A stretch of 64,000 bases of DNA from Streptomyces sp. TG1A-8 (GCF_030499535.1 NZ_JASTLB010000001.1:5332001-5396000), one strand, 5' to 3'; numbered from the stretch's first letter, positions 19,127 to 33,620 are shown. Notes: generated by a model from the letters alone, not told the origin. Program-made: numbers and translations.

Positions 19127-19155
19127 ACCCTAGTCCTGTCACACATTCGGGTGAA
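19127..19155 (-). promoter_or_regulatory. probable housekeeping promoter of the maleylpyruvate isomerase-family gene
   Basis: On the minus strand TTCACC (19155-19150), a 17-base spacer and TAGGGT (19132-19127). The -10 ends seven bases before the ATG, again suggesting a very short or absent leader. Confidence 0.5.
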
Positions 19156-19263
19156 GGTGACGGACCTCGCCCATGATTCGAAAGCACGTGCTATATCGTC
19201 GAGGGCGGCGTCGGGCATGCTTGAGGGTCCGGGATTGTTACCCGAGTGGGAATCCGACCGGCG

Positions 19264-19286
19264 TTGTCAGTGGCTCCCCCTAACCT
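19264..19286 (+). promoter_or_regulatory. RecA-NDp/PafBC-type damage promoter of uvrA
   Basis: TTGTCAGTG (19264-19272), eight bases, TAACCT (19281-19286). This is the best match in the window to the LexA-independent damage promoter. It leaves a leader of about 50 bases before uvrA. Confidence 0.8.
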
Positions 19287-19343
19287 CGAAGAAGCACGGG
19301 GGCCCCGCCCCTGTCATTTCTCCAAAGAAAGGTGCGGACCGGC

Positions 19344-22370
<3,027 letters not shown>

Positions 22371-22406
22371 ACCGGTCCGAGCGCCCTGTCCCGGTGGTCC
22401 GTCGAG

Positions 22407-22445
22407 GAGCGGCGCCCCGCGGGAACTCCCCGCGGGGCGCCGCTC
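22407..22445 (+). terminator. strong hairpin terminator after uvrA
   Basis: A perfect 17-bp stem (GAGCGGCGCCCCGCGGG at 22407-22423 with its complement at 22429-22445) closes a five-base loop, followed by GTTCCCC. It lies between the convergent uvrA and sugar-kinase genes and could serve both. Confidence 0.85.
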
Positions 22446-22530
22446 GTTCCCCTGACGCCCGTCCCGGCCCGCGGCGCGACGGGCCCCGCGAACCGCGGGT
22501 CCGGCCGCGCCGTGACAGCCGTGGTTCAGT

Positions 22531-23442
22531 TCACAGCTCGCCCAGCTCCGCTGCGTACGGCGGCTCGGCCCCCGCGCGCGAACAGGTGACCGCCGCCGCG
22601 CGCGCCGCGAACCGCAGCAGCCGCCCCCAGCCGTCCCCGTCCAGGGCGGCGACCGCGTCCCGGGACAGCGCGTCCTGCGCGGACAGGCCGTGCAGCAGGG
22701 CCGCGTTCACCGTGTCCCCGGCACCGATGGTGTCCACGACGTCGACCTTCTCACCCGGTACGGAGTACTCCCCGCCGTCCCGGGTGTGGGCGGTGAGGCC
22801 GTCGCCGCCCCGGGTGACGACGACGGCCGACGGTCCCGCGGCCAGCCACTCGCGCGGGGTGCCGCCCAGCCACTCGGCGTCCTCCGCGGAGAGCTTCAGC
22901 AGCGTCACCCAGGGCAGCCAGTTCCTGAAACGCGCCCGGTAGGCGTCCGCGTCCGGGATCAGCCCCGCCCGGACGTTGGGGTCGAGCGCGGTGAACAGTC
23001 CCTGCGCGGCCGCCGTCCGCATCAACTCCTCGTAGGCGCTCGCCCCCGGTTCCAGGACGAGCGAGCAGGTGCCGAAGGACACCGCGCGGGTGCCGGCGGG
23101 GAGACCGGCCGGGGCGGTGAAGAGGCGGTCGGCGGTGCCGTCGACGTAGAAGGAGTAGGCCGCCGAACCGCCGGCGTCGATCGTGGCGACCGCCAGCGTG
23201 GTCGGCTCGGGACCGCGCTGCACCTCCGACACGTCCACGCCCGCCTCCCGCAGCCCGTCCAGCAGGGCCTCCCCGAAGGCGTCGCGGGAGGTCCGGGAGC
23301 AGAAGGCGGTCGGGGAGCCGAGACGGCCGAGGGCCACGGCGGTGTTGTACGGACCGCCGCCGAGCGCCGGCTTCAGCTCCGCCAGGGCACCCCGCCCCTG
23401 CGGTACCAGGTCGATCAGTGCCTCACCGGCGACGACGATCAC
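22531..23442 (-). CDS. PfkB-family sugar kinase (fructokinase-like)
   Basis: A 303-residue ribokinase-fold enzyme. GEALIDLVPQG opens the protein, the lid motif is GGGPYNTAVALGRLG near residue 34, and the ATP-binding signature DTIGAGDTVNAALLHGL carries the catalytic Asp. The pattern resembles bacterial fructokinases and 2-keto-3-deoxygluconate kinases; the sugar is not determined. The GTG at 23442 overlaps the stop of the upstream LacI-type gene (GTGA) and is preceded by AGAAGGGAA. Coupling to a LacI regulator implies inducible sugar metabolism, although no transporter is adjacent. Confidence 0.88.
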   Translation of the reverse strand: MIVVAGEALIDLVPQGRGALAELKPALGGGPYNTAVALGRLGSPTAFCSRTSRDAFGEALLDGLREAGVDVSEVQRGPEPTTLAVATIDAGGSAAYSFYVDGTADRLFTAPAGLPAGTRAVSFGTCSLVLEPGASAYEELMRTAAAQGLFTALDPNVRAGLIPDADAYRARFRNWLPWVTLLKLSAEDAEWLGGTPREWLAAGPSAVVVTRGGDGLTAHTRDGGEYSVPGEKVDVVDTIGAGDTVNAALLHGLSAQDALSRDAVAALDGDGWGRLLRFAARAAAVTCSRAGAEPPYAAELGEL

Positions 23443-24653
23443 GAGGCGGTTCCCTTCTCGGACAACGCGGATGGTTCGGTTCGTCCGCCGGGCCCGGCCA
23501 CCGGACCGGGACTGTCGGTGCCTGCGGGTGCTTCCGGGCACCCGCAGGAGCTGCGGTGGACGAAGGTGCAGGGCAGCCGGAGGAGCCGGGCGGGCCGCTC
23601 CGGCGCGGCCAGTCGGTCCAGGAGGACCCGGACGGCCCGGGCGCCGATCTCCCGGCTCGGCTGGGCGACGGCGGTCAGCCGGGGCGCGAACAGGTCGGCC
23701 CAGGCGAAGTCGTCGAAGCAGCACAGGGCGATGTCGTCCGGCACGGCCAGACCGGCGCGGCGCAGCGCGCGCAGGGCGCCGATGGTCATGGTGTTGTTCG
23801 CGGTGACCAGCGCCGTGGGCGGAGCGGGCAGCGCGAGCAAGGCGGCCGTGGCCCGCTCGGCGCCGGCCGACTCCGAGTGACCGGAGACCACGAGGTCGTC
23901 GTCGGGGACGAGACCGGCGGCGGCGAGGGCCTGCCGGTAGCCGGTGATCCGCTCACTGGTGGTGCTGAGCCCGGGCAGCCCGGCGACCAGGCCGATCCGG
24001 CGGTGGCCGAGCCCGGTGAGGTGGGTCACCAGCCGGGCCGTCGGACCGGCGTTCTCGGCGCACACCTGATCGAATCCGGCCCACCCCGGCCCGGTCGCCC
24101 CCGATCCGGAGGGCTCCGCCCCGGTCCACTCCGGACCGGCCTGTCCGAAGCCCGCTCCGGTGCCGGCCCCGTGGGTGTGCGGGGCGCCGGGGCCGTCGTG
24201 GCCGGGGGCGATCACCCGGTCCAGGAACACGGTCGGCACGGCGTGGCGGCGCAGGTAGGCCAGGAGGGCATCCGGCTGGGCGGAGGGGGCGACGATCATG
24301 CCGTCCACCCGGCGCTCGTGCAGCAGCCGGACGACCTTCCGCTCGTGTGCGGGGTCGTCGTGCGGATCGGCGATGAGCAGGCCGTAACCCGCCTCCAGGG
24401 CGGCGGCCTCGACGCCCTGGAGGATGTCCGTGAAATAGGGGTTGCTGATCGCCGACACCGCGAGGCCGATGGAGCGGGTGCGCGAGGTGACCAGGGAACG
24501 CGCGAGGGTGTTGGGGGTGTAGCCGAGGGCGTCGACGGCGTCCAGGACCGCCCGGCGGGTGTGGGGCAGCACCGGACGCGTGCCGTTGAGCACGTGGGAG
24601 ACCGTCGCCACGGAGACTCCGGCGCTGCGCGCGACGTCGGCCATCGTGGCCAT
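23439..24653 (-). CDS. LacI-family transcriptional regulator
   Basis: A 404-residue repressor. The N-terminal helix-turn-helix and hinge are clear: TMADVARSAGVSVATVSHVLNG, then GYTPNTLARSLVTSRTRSIGL. The periplasmic-binding-like effector domain follows (ISNPYFTDILQGVEAAALEAGYGLLIADPHDD; GLGHRRIGLVAGLPGLSTTSERITGYRQAL). Between strands near residues 180-225 it carries an unusual Gly/Pro/Ala-rich insert of about 45 residues not typical of the family, and the C-terminus has a Cys pair (SSCGCPEAP). GGAGGGAGGGGG precedes the ATG at 24653. It likely controls itself and the kinase through the palindrome at 24767. Confidence 0.92.
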   Translation of the reverse strand: MATMADVARSAGVSVATVSHVLNGTRPVLPHTRRAVLDAVDALGYTPNTLARSLVTSRTRSIGLAVSAISNPYFTDILQGVEAAALEAGYGLLIADPHDDPAHERKVVRLLHERRVDGMIVAPSAQPDALLAYLRRHAVPTVFLDRVIAPGHDGPGAPHTHGAGTGAGFGQAGPEWTGAEPSGSGATGPGWAGFDQVCAENAGPTARLVTHLTGLGHRRIGLVAGLPGLSTTSERITGYRQALAAAGLVPDDDLVVSGHSESAGAERATAALLALPAPPTALVTANNTMTIGALRALRRAGLAVPDDIALCCFDDFAWADLFAPRLTAVAQPSREIGARAVRVLLDRLAAPERPARLLRLPCTFVHRSSCGCPEAPAGTDSPGPVAGPGGRTEPSALSEKGTAS

Positions 24654-24766
24654 CGCGATCCCCCTCCCTCCGGTTCTCTCCGGCTCTTCCCGGGCCGCCG
24701 AACCCGCGATCCGGCCGATCCGGCCGCCGTGCCCTTCCGGCCGGGAAGGTATCCCATCGCCGCCTT

Positions 24767-24798
24767 CCGCGTAAACGCTTGCGCAAGCGTTTACGCGG
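24767..24798. promoter_or_regulatory. 32-bp perfect palindrome, probable LacI-type operator
   Basis: CCGCGTAAACGCTTGC is followed immediately by its exact reverse complement. The AAACGCTTGC half-site with a central GC step is typical of LacI-family operators. It sits almost exactly midway between the lacI-type ATG (24653) and the Rieske ATG (24912). Confidence 0.75.
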
Positions 24799-24911
24799 AG
24801 GAGCGGAACCCGCCCGGGTCCGTCCCGCGCGGCGGGCGGCGCCCCCCTTCCGGGCCGGGCGTTCTGCCCGGGTATCGTCGGCCTGCACGCCCCCGACCCG
24901 TGGAGTCCCAG

Positions 24912-25337
24912 ATGCCCGCCCGTTCGTCCGCGAGCCGTCGTACCGTCCTTCGAGGAGCCGCCGCGGTCCCGGTGGCCGGGCTCGCGCTCGCCGCCTGTGG
25001 GCCGGGCGACGACGCCCAGGGGGCGGCTGCCCCCACCGCGCCGGTGGACCTCGGAGCCGGGAGCGAGGTCGCCAGGGGCGGCGCGAAGCTGTACCGGGAC
25101 CACAACGTGGTGGTCAGCAGGGACGCGAGCGGCGCCCTGAAGGCGTACAGCACGGTGTGCACGCACGCGGGGTGCCCCATCAACGAGCTCCGGGGCACGA
25201 CCCTCGTCTGCCCGTGCCACGGCAGTGAGTTCGACGCCGTGACCGGCAAGGTGGTGCGGGCCCCGGCCACCGAACCGCTGACCGAGCTGCCGGTGAAGGC
25301 CGCCGGCGGCAGGATCATCGCCGGGCCGGGTGCCTGA
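24912..25337 (+). CDS. Tat-exported Rieske [2Fe-2S] lipoprotein
   Basis: A 141-residue secreted iron-sulfur protein. The N-terminus has a twin-arginine signal (SRRTVLRGAAA) and a lipobox (LALAACGPG), so the folded, cofactor-loaded protein is probably exported by Tat and lipid-anchored. The Rieske cluster ligands are CTHAGC near residue 81 and CPCHGSEFD near residue 98 (two Cys, two His). Small stand-alone Rieske lipoproteins are common in Streptomyces and are of unknown electron-transfer role. GGAG lies six bases before the ATG at 24912. Confidence 0.9.
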   Translation: MPARSSASRRTVLRGAAAVPVAGLALAACGPGDDAQGAAAPTAPVDLGAGSEVARGGAKLYRDHNVVVSRDASGALKAYSTVCTHAGCPINELRGTTLVCPCHGSEFDAVTGKVVRAPATEPLTELPVKAAGGRIIAGPGA

Positions 25338-25363
25338 GCCGGGCGGTCCCCGACGGACGCCGC

Positions 25364-26317
25364 CTACTCCCAGTCCCAGGCGATGCCGACCATGCCCGGC
25401 CGGATCCGGGGTTCGACCACGTGGACGCTGTGGTGCGGCCCGCTGACGGACAGCTCGTGCCGGGCGGTGCGCGGGGCCGCGGGCGAGTGCTGGCTGAAGC
25501 GGTGACAGCGCGCCGGGAGTGCGCCCGGGTCGAAGCGCACCTGGAGCGCGTACTGGCCGCCCGGGTGAGCGGAGCAGTGGACGTACTCGCGTGAGACGCC
25601 GGCCGTGCCGTCCTCGACGCCGTAGCGGAAGAGGAACGTCTCGCCGGAGCGCAGCCGGGTGCCGAAGAGGAGTTCGGCCACCAGGACGCCGGTGTCCTGG
25701 TCCAGGCGGACGCGTCCCGTGCGGCAGTTCTCCAGGGCGTGCACGGCGACGTCGTGCGGGCTGCAGCCCGGGTCGCCGTGGTGGACGGCGACGAAGCGGT
25801 GGACGCCGTCGTGGCGGGCCCGCACGATGTGGTGGGCCTCGCGGCCGGCCAGCTCGCGGCGGGCGCCGATCCGGACGCGCTCGTGGTGACCCAGGGTGCG
25901 CAGCCCGCCGTCGGCTAACCAGCCCAGCTCGCCCTGGAGCCGGTGGAGCGCGTCGGAGGCCCGGAGCAGGGAGCGGTACGTGCGGACCGCGGGACGGACA
26001 CCGGCGCGCCCGCCGGGTCCGTCGGGCTCGGCGAGCAGCCGGATCAGTGACTCGTCCGGCAGCCGGAGGATCTCCTCCAGCACCCGCACGGCCCGCAGCG
26101 ACTCCGGCCGCTGCGGGCGGCGGGCCCCCTGCTGCCAGTAACTGAGGCTGGTGACGCCGACCTTCACCCCGTGGCGCGACAGGTGGTGCTGCACGCGCTG
26201 CAGCGGCAGTCCGCGGGCGGCGATCGCGGCGCGCAGCGCCACGTGGAAGGGGCCGCCGCGCAGGGCCGTGTCGAGTTCCGCGGTGGGGGCGTCCGTGTGC
26301 TCGGGGGCGTGCCACAT
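25364..26317 (-). CDS. helix-turn-helix regulator-like protein with a TTA codon
   Basis: A 317-residue protein with an N-terminal XRE-like region (FHVALRAAIAARGLPLQRVQHHLSRHGVKVGVTSLSYWQQGARRPQ, residues 24-69) that looks like a DNA-binding helix-turn-helix, followed by a beta-rich domain (HHERVRIGARRELAGREAHHIVRARHDGVHRFVAVHHGDPG and later) of unknown function. Codon 134 is TTA (bases 25918-25916), the only TTA codon I found in any gene here, so translation should depend on the bldA tRNA and be delayed to late growth. The C-terminus ends GMVGIAWDWE. The ATG at 26317 follows AAAGG. Target genes are unknown. Confidence 0.75.
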   Translation of the reverse strand: MWHAPEHTDAPTAELDTALRGGPFHVALRAAIAARGLPLQRVQHHLSRHGVKVGVTSLSYWQQGARRPQRPESLRAVRVLEEILRLPDESLIRLLAEPDGPGGRAGVRPAVRTYRSLLRASDALHRLQGELGWLADGGLRTLGHHERVRIGARRELAGREAHHIVRARHDGVHRFVAVHHGDPGCSPHDVAVHALENCRTGRVRLDQDTGVLVAELLFGTRLRSGETFLFRYGVEDGTAGVSREYVHCSAHPGGQYALQVRFDPGALPARCHRFSQHSPAAPRTARHELSVSGPHHSVHVVEPRIRPGMVGIAWDWE

Positions 26318-26691
26318 GCACAGGGGCCTTTCTGTGAGGTGTCACTACGGCTGGTCGGACCGCAGGCGCGGTGTGCGGGGCCACCCCCGTGGGCGCCGGA
26401 CGCCCGCACGCGCACGCCGCGTCGGCGCGACGGCGTGCACGGCCCCGAGTTCCCCCGCATTGAAGCGTGTTGACGGGGCCCCGACAACACCGCGGGACCG
26501 GCCGCCGTGCACTCCCGGCCGGACCGCGGCCCGGCCGGGCAGGCGCCCGGGCCACCGCGGTCCGTCGAACCGTCCTGGAAGCGCGCCCGCGGACGCACCT
26601 GCGGGCGGACCGGACGGGGCGTGTCGGCGCCGGCGCCGTCCACAGGCGCCGGGACGAGCCGGCACCGGGGTTGTCCACAGGCCACGGCGCG
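26318..26691. other. intergenic region with two DnaA-box-like sequences
   Basis: This GC-rich stretch between the divergent regulator and uvrC contains no convincing gene. It carries CCGTCCACAGG near 26637 and TTGTCCACAGG near 26671; the latter matches the Streptomyces DnaA-box consensus TTGTCCACA exactly. The two boxes are about 34 bases apart and lie just upstream of the uvrC promoter. Confidence 0.4.
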
Positions 26692-26714
26692 GTGTCGGTG
26701 CGCGCCAGTAGGGT
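26692..26714 (+). promoter_or_regulatory. RecA-NDp/PafBC-type damage promoter of uvrC
   Basis: GTGTCGGTG (26692-26700), eight bases, TAGGGT (26709-26714). One base departs from the TTGTCRGTG core. The -10 ends seven bases before the uvrC ATG, so the message should start at or beside the start codon, exactly as for uvrB. Confidence 0.68.
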
Positions 26715-26721
26715 GTGAGAC

Positions 26722-28797
26722 ATGGCCGACCCCTCCAGCTACCGCCCCAGGCCGGGTGAGATCCCGGACTCTCCCGGGGTGTACAGGTTCCGTGACGAGC
26801 ACCGCCGGGTGATCTACGTCGGAAAGGCGAAGAGTCTGCGCCAGCGCCTGGCGAACTACTTCCAGGACCTGGCGAACCTGCACCCGCGCACCCGGTCGAT
26901 GGTGACCACCGCCGCCTCCGTGGAGTGGACGGTGGTGTCCACCGAGGTCGAGGCGCTGCAGCTGGAGTACTCCTGGATCAAGGAGTACGACCCCCGGTTC
27001 AACGTCAAGTACCGCGACGACAAGAGCTACCCGTACCTCGCGGTGACGATGAACGAGGAGTTCCCGCGCGTGCAGGTGATGCGCGGTCACAAGAAGAAGG
27101 GCGTCCGGTACTTCGGCCCGTACGCCCACGCGTGGGCCATCCGGGACACCGTCGACCTGATGCTGCGCGTCTTCCCGGTGCGCACCTGCTCGGCCGGCGT
27201 CTTCAAGAACGCCGCCCGCACCGGCCGGCCCTGCCTGCTCGGTTACATCGGCAAGTGCTCCGCCCCCTGCGTGGGCCGGATCACCCCCGAGGACCACGGG
27301 GACCTCGCCGACGAGTTCTGCGACTTCATGGCCGGCCGCACCGGCACCTACCTGCGCCGTCTGGAGAAGCAGATGACGGAGGCGGCCGAGGAGATGGAGT
27401 ACGAACGGGCGGCCCGCCTGCGGGACGACATCGGGGCCCTGAAGAAGGCCATGGAGAAGAACGCGGTCGTGCTCGCCGACGCGACCGACGCCGACCTCAT
27501 CGCCGTCGCCGAGGACGAGCTGGAGGCGGCCGTGCAGATCTTCCACGTGCGCGGCGGCCGGGTGCGCGGCCAGCGCGGCTGGGTGACCGACAAGGTCGAG
27601 GAGATCACCACCGGCGCCCTCGTCGAGCACGCCCTGCAGCAGCTCTACGGCGAGGAGACCGGGGACGCCGTCCCCCGGGAGGTGCTGGTCCCGGCGCTGC
27701 CCGAGCCGGCCGAGCCGGTCCAGGAGTGGCTGACCGGCCGCCGCGGGTCCAACGTCTCGCTGCGCATCCCGCAGCGCGGCGACAAGCGGGCGCTGATGGA
27801 GACCGTGCAGCGCAACGCCCAGCAGTCCCTCGCCCTGCACAAGACCAAGCGCGCCTCCGACCTCACCACCCGCTCGCGTGCCCTGGAGGAGATCGCCGAG
27901 GCCCTCGGCCTGGACAGCGCCCCGCTGCGCATCGAGTGCTACGACGTCTCGCACCTCCAGGGCGACGACGTGGTCGCCTCCATGGTCGTCTTCGAGGACG
28001 GCCTGCAGCGCAAGGGCGAGTACCGCCGCTTCCAGATCAAGGGCTTCGCCGGCCAGGACGACGTCCGCTCCATGCACGAGGTGATCACCCGCCGCTTCCG
28101 CCGCTACCTCGCCGAGAAGGAGCGGACGGGGGAGTGGGCCGAGGCGGACGGCGCGCAGGACGCGCCGGCCGACGGCGCCCCGCCCGCCGACGGCCCCAAG
28201 GACGACGACGGCCGTCCCAGGAAGTTCGCCTATCCGCCCCAGCTGGTGGTGGTCGACGGCGGCCGGCCGCAGGTCACGGCGGCCCGGCGGGCACTGGACG
28301 AACTGGGCATCGACGACATCGCGGTGTGCGGCCTGGCCAAGCGCCTGGAGGAGGTGTGGGTGCCGGACGAGGACGACCCGGTGATCCTGCCCCGCACCAG
28401 CGAGGGCCTCTACCTGCTCCAGCGCGTCCGCGACGAGGCCCACCGCTTCGCCATCGCCTACCAGCGCGTCAAGCGCTCCAAGCGCTTCCGCTCCAGCCCC
28501 CTGGACGACGTGCCCGGCCTCGGCGAGACCCGCAAGCAGGCGCTCATCAGGCATTTCGGCTCGATGAAGAAGCTGCGGACCGCCACGGTGGAGCAGATCC
28601 AGGAGGTGCCCGGCATAGGCCGGAAGACGGCCGAGACCATCGCCGTGGCCCTCGCCCGCGCGGTGCCGGCCGCACCCGCCGTGAACACGGCGACCGGAGA
28701 GATCATCGAGGACGGGGAACCCGACACGACGGGGGGTTCCCCGGAGCGACCCGTGACCGCGGGCGCTCCGGACGAACGACGGGGGCAGGAGACATGA
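26722..28797 (+). CDS. uvrC: excinuclease ABC subunit C
   Basis: A 691-residue UvrC, the dual-incision nuclease of excision repair. The N-terminal GIY-YIG nuclease is [31 protein letters not shown], a Cys cluster follows (CSAGVF...[13 protein letters not shown]), then the UVR domain [22 protein letters not shown] that binds UvrB, the RNase H-like endonuclease ([24 protein letters not shown]) and the C-terminal tandem helix-hairpin-helix ([40 protein letters not shown]). A Streptomyces-type insertion rich in Ala/Pro/Asp is present near residue 475. It heads the uvrC-rapZ-yvcK-whiA operon with a damage promoter. Confidence 0.97.
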   Translation: MADPSSYRPRPGEIPDSPGVYRFRDEHRRVIYVGKAKSLRQRLANYFQDLANLHPRTRSMVTTAASVEWTVVSTEVEALQLEYSWIKEYDPRFNVKYRDDKSYPYLAVTMNEEFPRVQVMRGHKKKGVRYFGPYAHAWAIRDTVDLMLRVFPVRTCSAGVFKNAARTGRPCLLGYIGKCSAPCVGRITPEDHGDLADEFCDFMAGRTGTYLRRLEKQMTEAAEEMEYERAARLRDDIGALKKAMEKNAVVLADATDADLIAVAEDELEAAVQIFHVRGGRVRGQRGWVTDKVEEITTGALVEHALQQLYGEETGDAVPREVLVPALPEPAEPVQEWLTGRRGSNVSLRIPQRGDKRALMETVQRNAQQSLALHKTKRASDLTTRSRALEEIAEALGLDSAPLRIECYDVSHLQGDDVVASMVVFEDGLQRKGEYRRFQIKGFAGQDDVRSMHEVITRRFRRYLAEKERTGEWAEADGAQDAPADGAPPADGPKDDDGRPRKFAYPPQLVVVDGGRPQVTAARRALDELGIDDIAVCGLAKRLEEVWVPDEDDPVILPRTSEGLYLLQRVRDEAHRFAIAYQRVKRSKRFRSSPLDDVPGLGETRKQALIRHFGSMKKLRTATVEQIQEVPGIGRKTAETIAVALARAVPAAPAVNTATGEIIEDGEPDTTGGSPERPVTAGAPDERRGQET

Positions 28798-29819
28798 CCG
28801 AGCACGACGCGCGGCCCGCAGCGGACCACCGCGACCCGGCGCCCAGGGAAGCAGGCGAGAATCAGCCACGACAGGCGGCCGAGGACCGGCAGCACGCGGC
28901 ACAGGAAAACGGAGCACAGGTGAGTACGGACGTCACACCGGCAGGGGCCCCCGAAGCGGCCATCCCCGAGCTGGTGATCATCTCCGGCATGTCCGGAGCG
29001 GGCCGGTCCACCGCGGCCAAGTGCCTGGAGGACCTCGGCTGGTTCGTCGTGGACAACCTCCCGCCCGCCCTGATCCCGACCATGGTCGAGCTGGGCGCCC
29101 GCTCCCAGGGCAACGTGGCGCGGATCGCGGTCGTCGTCGACGTGCGCGGCCGGCGTTTCTTCGACAACCTGCGCGAATCGCTCGCCGACCTCGACACCCG
29201 GGGCGTCACCCGCCGGATCGTCTTCCTGGAGTCCTCCGACGAGGCCCTGGTGCGCCGCTTCGAGTCGGTGCGCCGCCCGCACCCCCTCCAGGGCGACGGC
29301 CGCATCGTCGACGGCATCGCCGCCGAGCGCGAGCTGCTGCGCGAGCTGCGCGGCGACGCCGACCTGGTGATCGACACCTCCAGTCTGAACGTGCACGAGC
29401 TGCGCGCCAAGATGGACGCCCGGTTCGCCGGCGAGGAGGAGCCCGAACTGCGGGCCACCGTGATGTCCTTCGGCTTCAAGTACGGTCTCCCGGTCGACGC
29501 CGACCTGGTCGCGGACATGCGGTTCCTGCCCAACCCGCACTGGGTCCCGGAACTGCGCCCCTACACCGGCCTCAACGAGGAGGTCGCCGCCTACGTCTTC
29601 AACCAGCCCGGCGCCAAGGACTTCCTCGACCGCTACGCCGAACTGCTGCGGCTGATCGCGGCCGGCTACCGGCGCGAGGGCAAGCGGTATGTGACCATCG
29701 CCATCGGCTGTACCGGCGGCAAGCACCGCTCGGTGGCCATGTCGGAGAAGCTCGCCGCACGCCTGGCGGCCGAGGGCGTGGAGACGGTGGTCGTACACCG
29801 GGACATGGGACGCGAATGA
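28794..29819 (+). CDS. rapZ: RapZ/YvcJ-family nucleotide-binding protein
   Basis: A 341-residue P-loop protein. Walker A is GMSGAGRST near residue 66, [18 protein letters not shown] and [22 protein letters not shown] follow, and the C-terminal half has the conserved [30 protein letters not shown] and [14 protein letters not shown] segments. In Enterobacteria RapZ is an RNA adaptor in glucosamine-6-phosphate control, while in Gram-positives YvcJ binds NTPs and affects competence. The first 50 residues are disordered and charged; a GTG at 28921 with a better GGAG is an alternative, shorter start. The ATG at 28794 overlaps the uvrC stop. Part of the conserved rapZ-yvcK-whiA cluster. Confidence 0.94.
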   Translation: MTEHDARPAADHRDPAPREAGENQPRQAAEDRQHAAQENGAQVSTDVTPAGAPEAAIPELVIISGMSGAGRSTAAKCLEDLGWFVVDNLPPALIPTMVELGARSQGNVARIAVVVDVRGRRFFDNLRESLADLDTRGVTRRIVFLESSDEALVRRFESVRRPHPLQGDGRIVDGIAAERELLRELRGDADLVIDTSSLNVHELRAKMDARFAGEEEPELRATVMSFGFKYGLPVDADLVADMRFLPNPHWVPELRPYTGLNEEVAAYVFNQPGAKDFLDRYAELLRLIAAGYRREGKRYVTIAIGCTGGKHRSVAMSEKLAARLAAEGVETVVVHRDMGRE

Positions 29820-30901
29820 CGGAACGTACACCGCGGCTGAGCAGGCTGCGCCGGGTGGTGCCGGAGGGCCGCGCGGCGGCCGGGACCCGGGCGGCCGGGC
29901 CCGCCGAGGTCCGCGGCGGCCGGCCGCGCCGCCGCGGCGCCCAGCCCAAGGTGGTCGCCCTCGGCGGCGGCATGGGCCTGTCCGCCTCGCTCGCCGCGCT
30001 GCGCCGGATCACCGGCGACCTCACCGCCGTGGTCACCGTCGCCGACGACGGCGGCTCCAGCGGACGCCTGCGCGACGAACTGGGCGTGCTGCCGCCCGGC
30101 GACCTGCGCAAGGCGCTGGCCGCGCTGTGCGGCGACGACGACTGGGGCCAGACCTGGGCCCGGGTCATCCAGCACCGCTTCCAGTCCCAGGGCGACCTGC
30201 ACGACCACGCGGTCGGCAACCTGCTGATCGTCGCCCTGTGGGAGCAGCTCGGCGACCACGTCCAGGCCCTGGACCTGGTCGGCAGGCTGCTCGGCGCGCA
30301 CGGGCGCGTGCTGCCCATGTCGGCGGTGCCGCTGGAGCTGCAGGCCCTGGTCAGGGGACACGACCCGGAGCGCCCCGAGGACGTCGACACCGTGCGCGGG
30401 CAGGCGACCGTCGCCCTCACGCCCGGCGAGGTGCAGTCCGTGCACCTCGTGCCGCACGGCCCGCCCGCCGTCCCGGAGGCCGTCGCCGCCGTCCTGGACG
30501 CGGACTGGGTGGTGCTCGGTCCCGGCTCCTGGTTCTCCTCGGTCATCCCGCACCTGCTGGTCCCCGAGCTGCTGGACGCCCTCACCGAGACCAAGGCACG
30601 CCGTGTCCTGTCCCTGAACCTCGCGCCGCAGCCCGGAGAAACCGAGGGCTTCTCCCCGCAGCGTCATTTGGAGGTTTTGGGGCGACACGCCCCTAAACTC
30701 GCCCTGGACGTGGTGCTGGCCGACGAGGCCGCGGTGCCCGACCGCGACTCGCTCACCGAGGCCGCCGAGCGGCTGGGAGCCGCGGTCGAGCTGGCGCCGG
30801 TGGCCCGGGCCGACGGAAGCCCCCGGCACGACCCGGAGCTGCTGGCCGCCGCGTACGACCGTATTTTTCGGATGCATGGAAGGATCGGCCCATGGCGATG
30901 A
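29816..30901 (+). CDS. YvcK/CofD-family gluconeogenesis factor
   Basis: A 361-residue protein of the YvcK family. After a basic, disordered 40-residue N-terminus comes [57 protein letters not shown], the family's nucleotide/UDP-sugar-binding core, with [15 protein letters not shown] and [18 protein letters not shown] later. YvcK proteins are needed for growth on gluconeogenic carbon and for correct cell-wall enzyme placement, and bind UDP-GlcNAc. The ATG overlaps the rapZ stop, and its own 3' end overlaps whiA by ten bases. Confidence 0.93.
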   Translation: MTERTPRLSRLRRVVPEGRAAAGTRAAGPAEVRGGRPRRRGAQPKVVALGGGMGLSASLAALRRITGDLTAVVTVADDGGSSGRLRDELGVLPPGDLRKALAALCGDDDWGQTWARVIQHRFQSQGDLHDHAVGNLLIVALWEQLGDHVQALDLVGRLLGAHGRVLPMSAVPLELQALVRGHDPERPEDVDTVRGQATVALTPGEVQSVHLVPHGPPAVPEAVAAVLDADWVVLGPGSWFSSVIPHLLVPELLDALTETKARRVLSLNLAPQPGETEGFSPQRHLEVLGRHAPKLALDVVLADEAAVPDRDSLTEAAERLGAAVELAPVARADGSPRHDPELLAAAYDRIFRMHGRIGPWR

Positions 30902-31881
30902 CGGCAGCGGTGAAGGATGAGATCTCCCGGCTCCCCGTCACCCGGACCTGCTGCAGGAAGGCGGAGGTCTCCGCCATTCTGCGGTTCGCCGGCGGCCTCC
31001 ACCTGGTGAGCGGGCGCATCGTGATCGAGGCGGAGCTGGACACCGCGATGGCGGCCCGCCGCCTCAAGCGGGACGTCCTGGAGATCTTCGGCCACAGCTC
31101 CGAACTGATCGTGATGGCGCCCGGCGGGCTGCGCCGCGGCTCCCGCTACGTGGTGCGGGTCGTCGCGGGCGGAGACCAGCTGGCCCGCCAGACGGGCCTG
31201 GTGGACGGCCGGGGCCGGCCGATCCGCGGTCTGCCCCCGCAGGTGGTCTCGGGGGCCACCTGCGACGCGGAGGCGGCCTGGCGCGGCGCGTTCCTGGCGC
31301 ACGGCTCGCTGACCGAGCCCGGCCGCTCCTCCTCCCTGGAAGTGACCTGTCCCGGCCCCGAGTCCGCGCTCGCCCTGGTCGGTGCCGCCCGCCGGCTCTC
31401 CATCGCGGCCAAGGCCCGCGAGGTGCGCGGTGTGGACCGGGTGGTGGTGCGCGACGGCGACGCGATCGGCGCCCTGCTGACCCGGCTCGGCGCGCACGAG
31501 TCCGTGCTCGCCTGGGAGGAGCGCCGGATGCGCCGCGAGGTGCGGGCCACCGCCAACCGACTCGCCAACTTCGACGACGCCAACCTGCGCCGCTCGGCCC
31601 GGGCCGCCGTGGCCGCCGGTGCACGGGTGCAGCGGGCCCTGGAGATCCTCGGTGACGAGGTCCCCGAGCACCTCGCCGCCGCCGGCCGGCTGCGCATGGA
31701 GCACAAGCAGGCCTCCCTGGAGGAGCTGGGCGCCCTCGCCGACCCGCCGCTCACCAAGGACGCGGTCGCCGGCCGTATCCGCCGTCTGCTGGCGATGGCC
31801 GACAAGCGCGCCTCCGACCTGGGCCTGCCGGGCACGGAGGCGAACCTCTCGGAGGAGCTGGCGGACAACCTCGTCGGCTGA
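30892..31881 (+). CDS. whiA: sporulation transcription factor WhiA
   Basis: A 329-residue WhiA. The N-terminal two-thirds is a degenerate LAGLIDADG homing-endonuclease fold ([82 protein letters not shown]), and the C-terminus is a helix-turn-helix ([34 protein letters not shown]). WhiA acts with WhiB to activate cell-division genes and arrest growth during sporulation septation in Streptomyces. It is the last gene of the uvrC operon; an additional internal promoter is likely but not identifiable by eye. Confidence 0.97.
   Translation: MAMTAAVKDEISRLPVTRTCCRKAEVSAILRFAGGLHLVSGRIVIEAELDTAMAARRLKRDVLEIFGHSSELIVMAPGGLRRGSRYVVRVVAGGDQLARQTGLVDGRGRPIRGLPPQVVSGATCDAEAAWRGAFLAHGSLTEPGRSSSLEVTCPGPESALALVGAARRLSIAAKAREVRGVDRVVVRDGDAIGALLTRLGAHESVLAWEERRMRREVRATANRLANFDDANLRRSARAAVAAGARVQRALEILGDEVPEHLAAAGRLRMEHKQASLEELGALADPPLTKDAVAGRIRRLLAMADKRASDLGLPGTEANLSEELADNLVG

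Positions 31882-33620
<1,739 letters not shown>

Noticed and set aside
26637..26681. Possible replication origin because of DnaA-box-like sequences
   Set aside because: Only two boxes and no dnaA or dnaN nearby; a Streptomyces origin has many clustered boxes.
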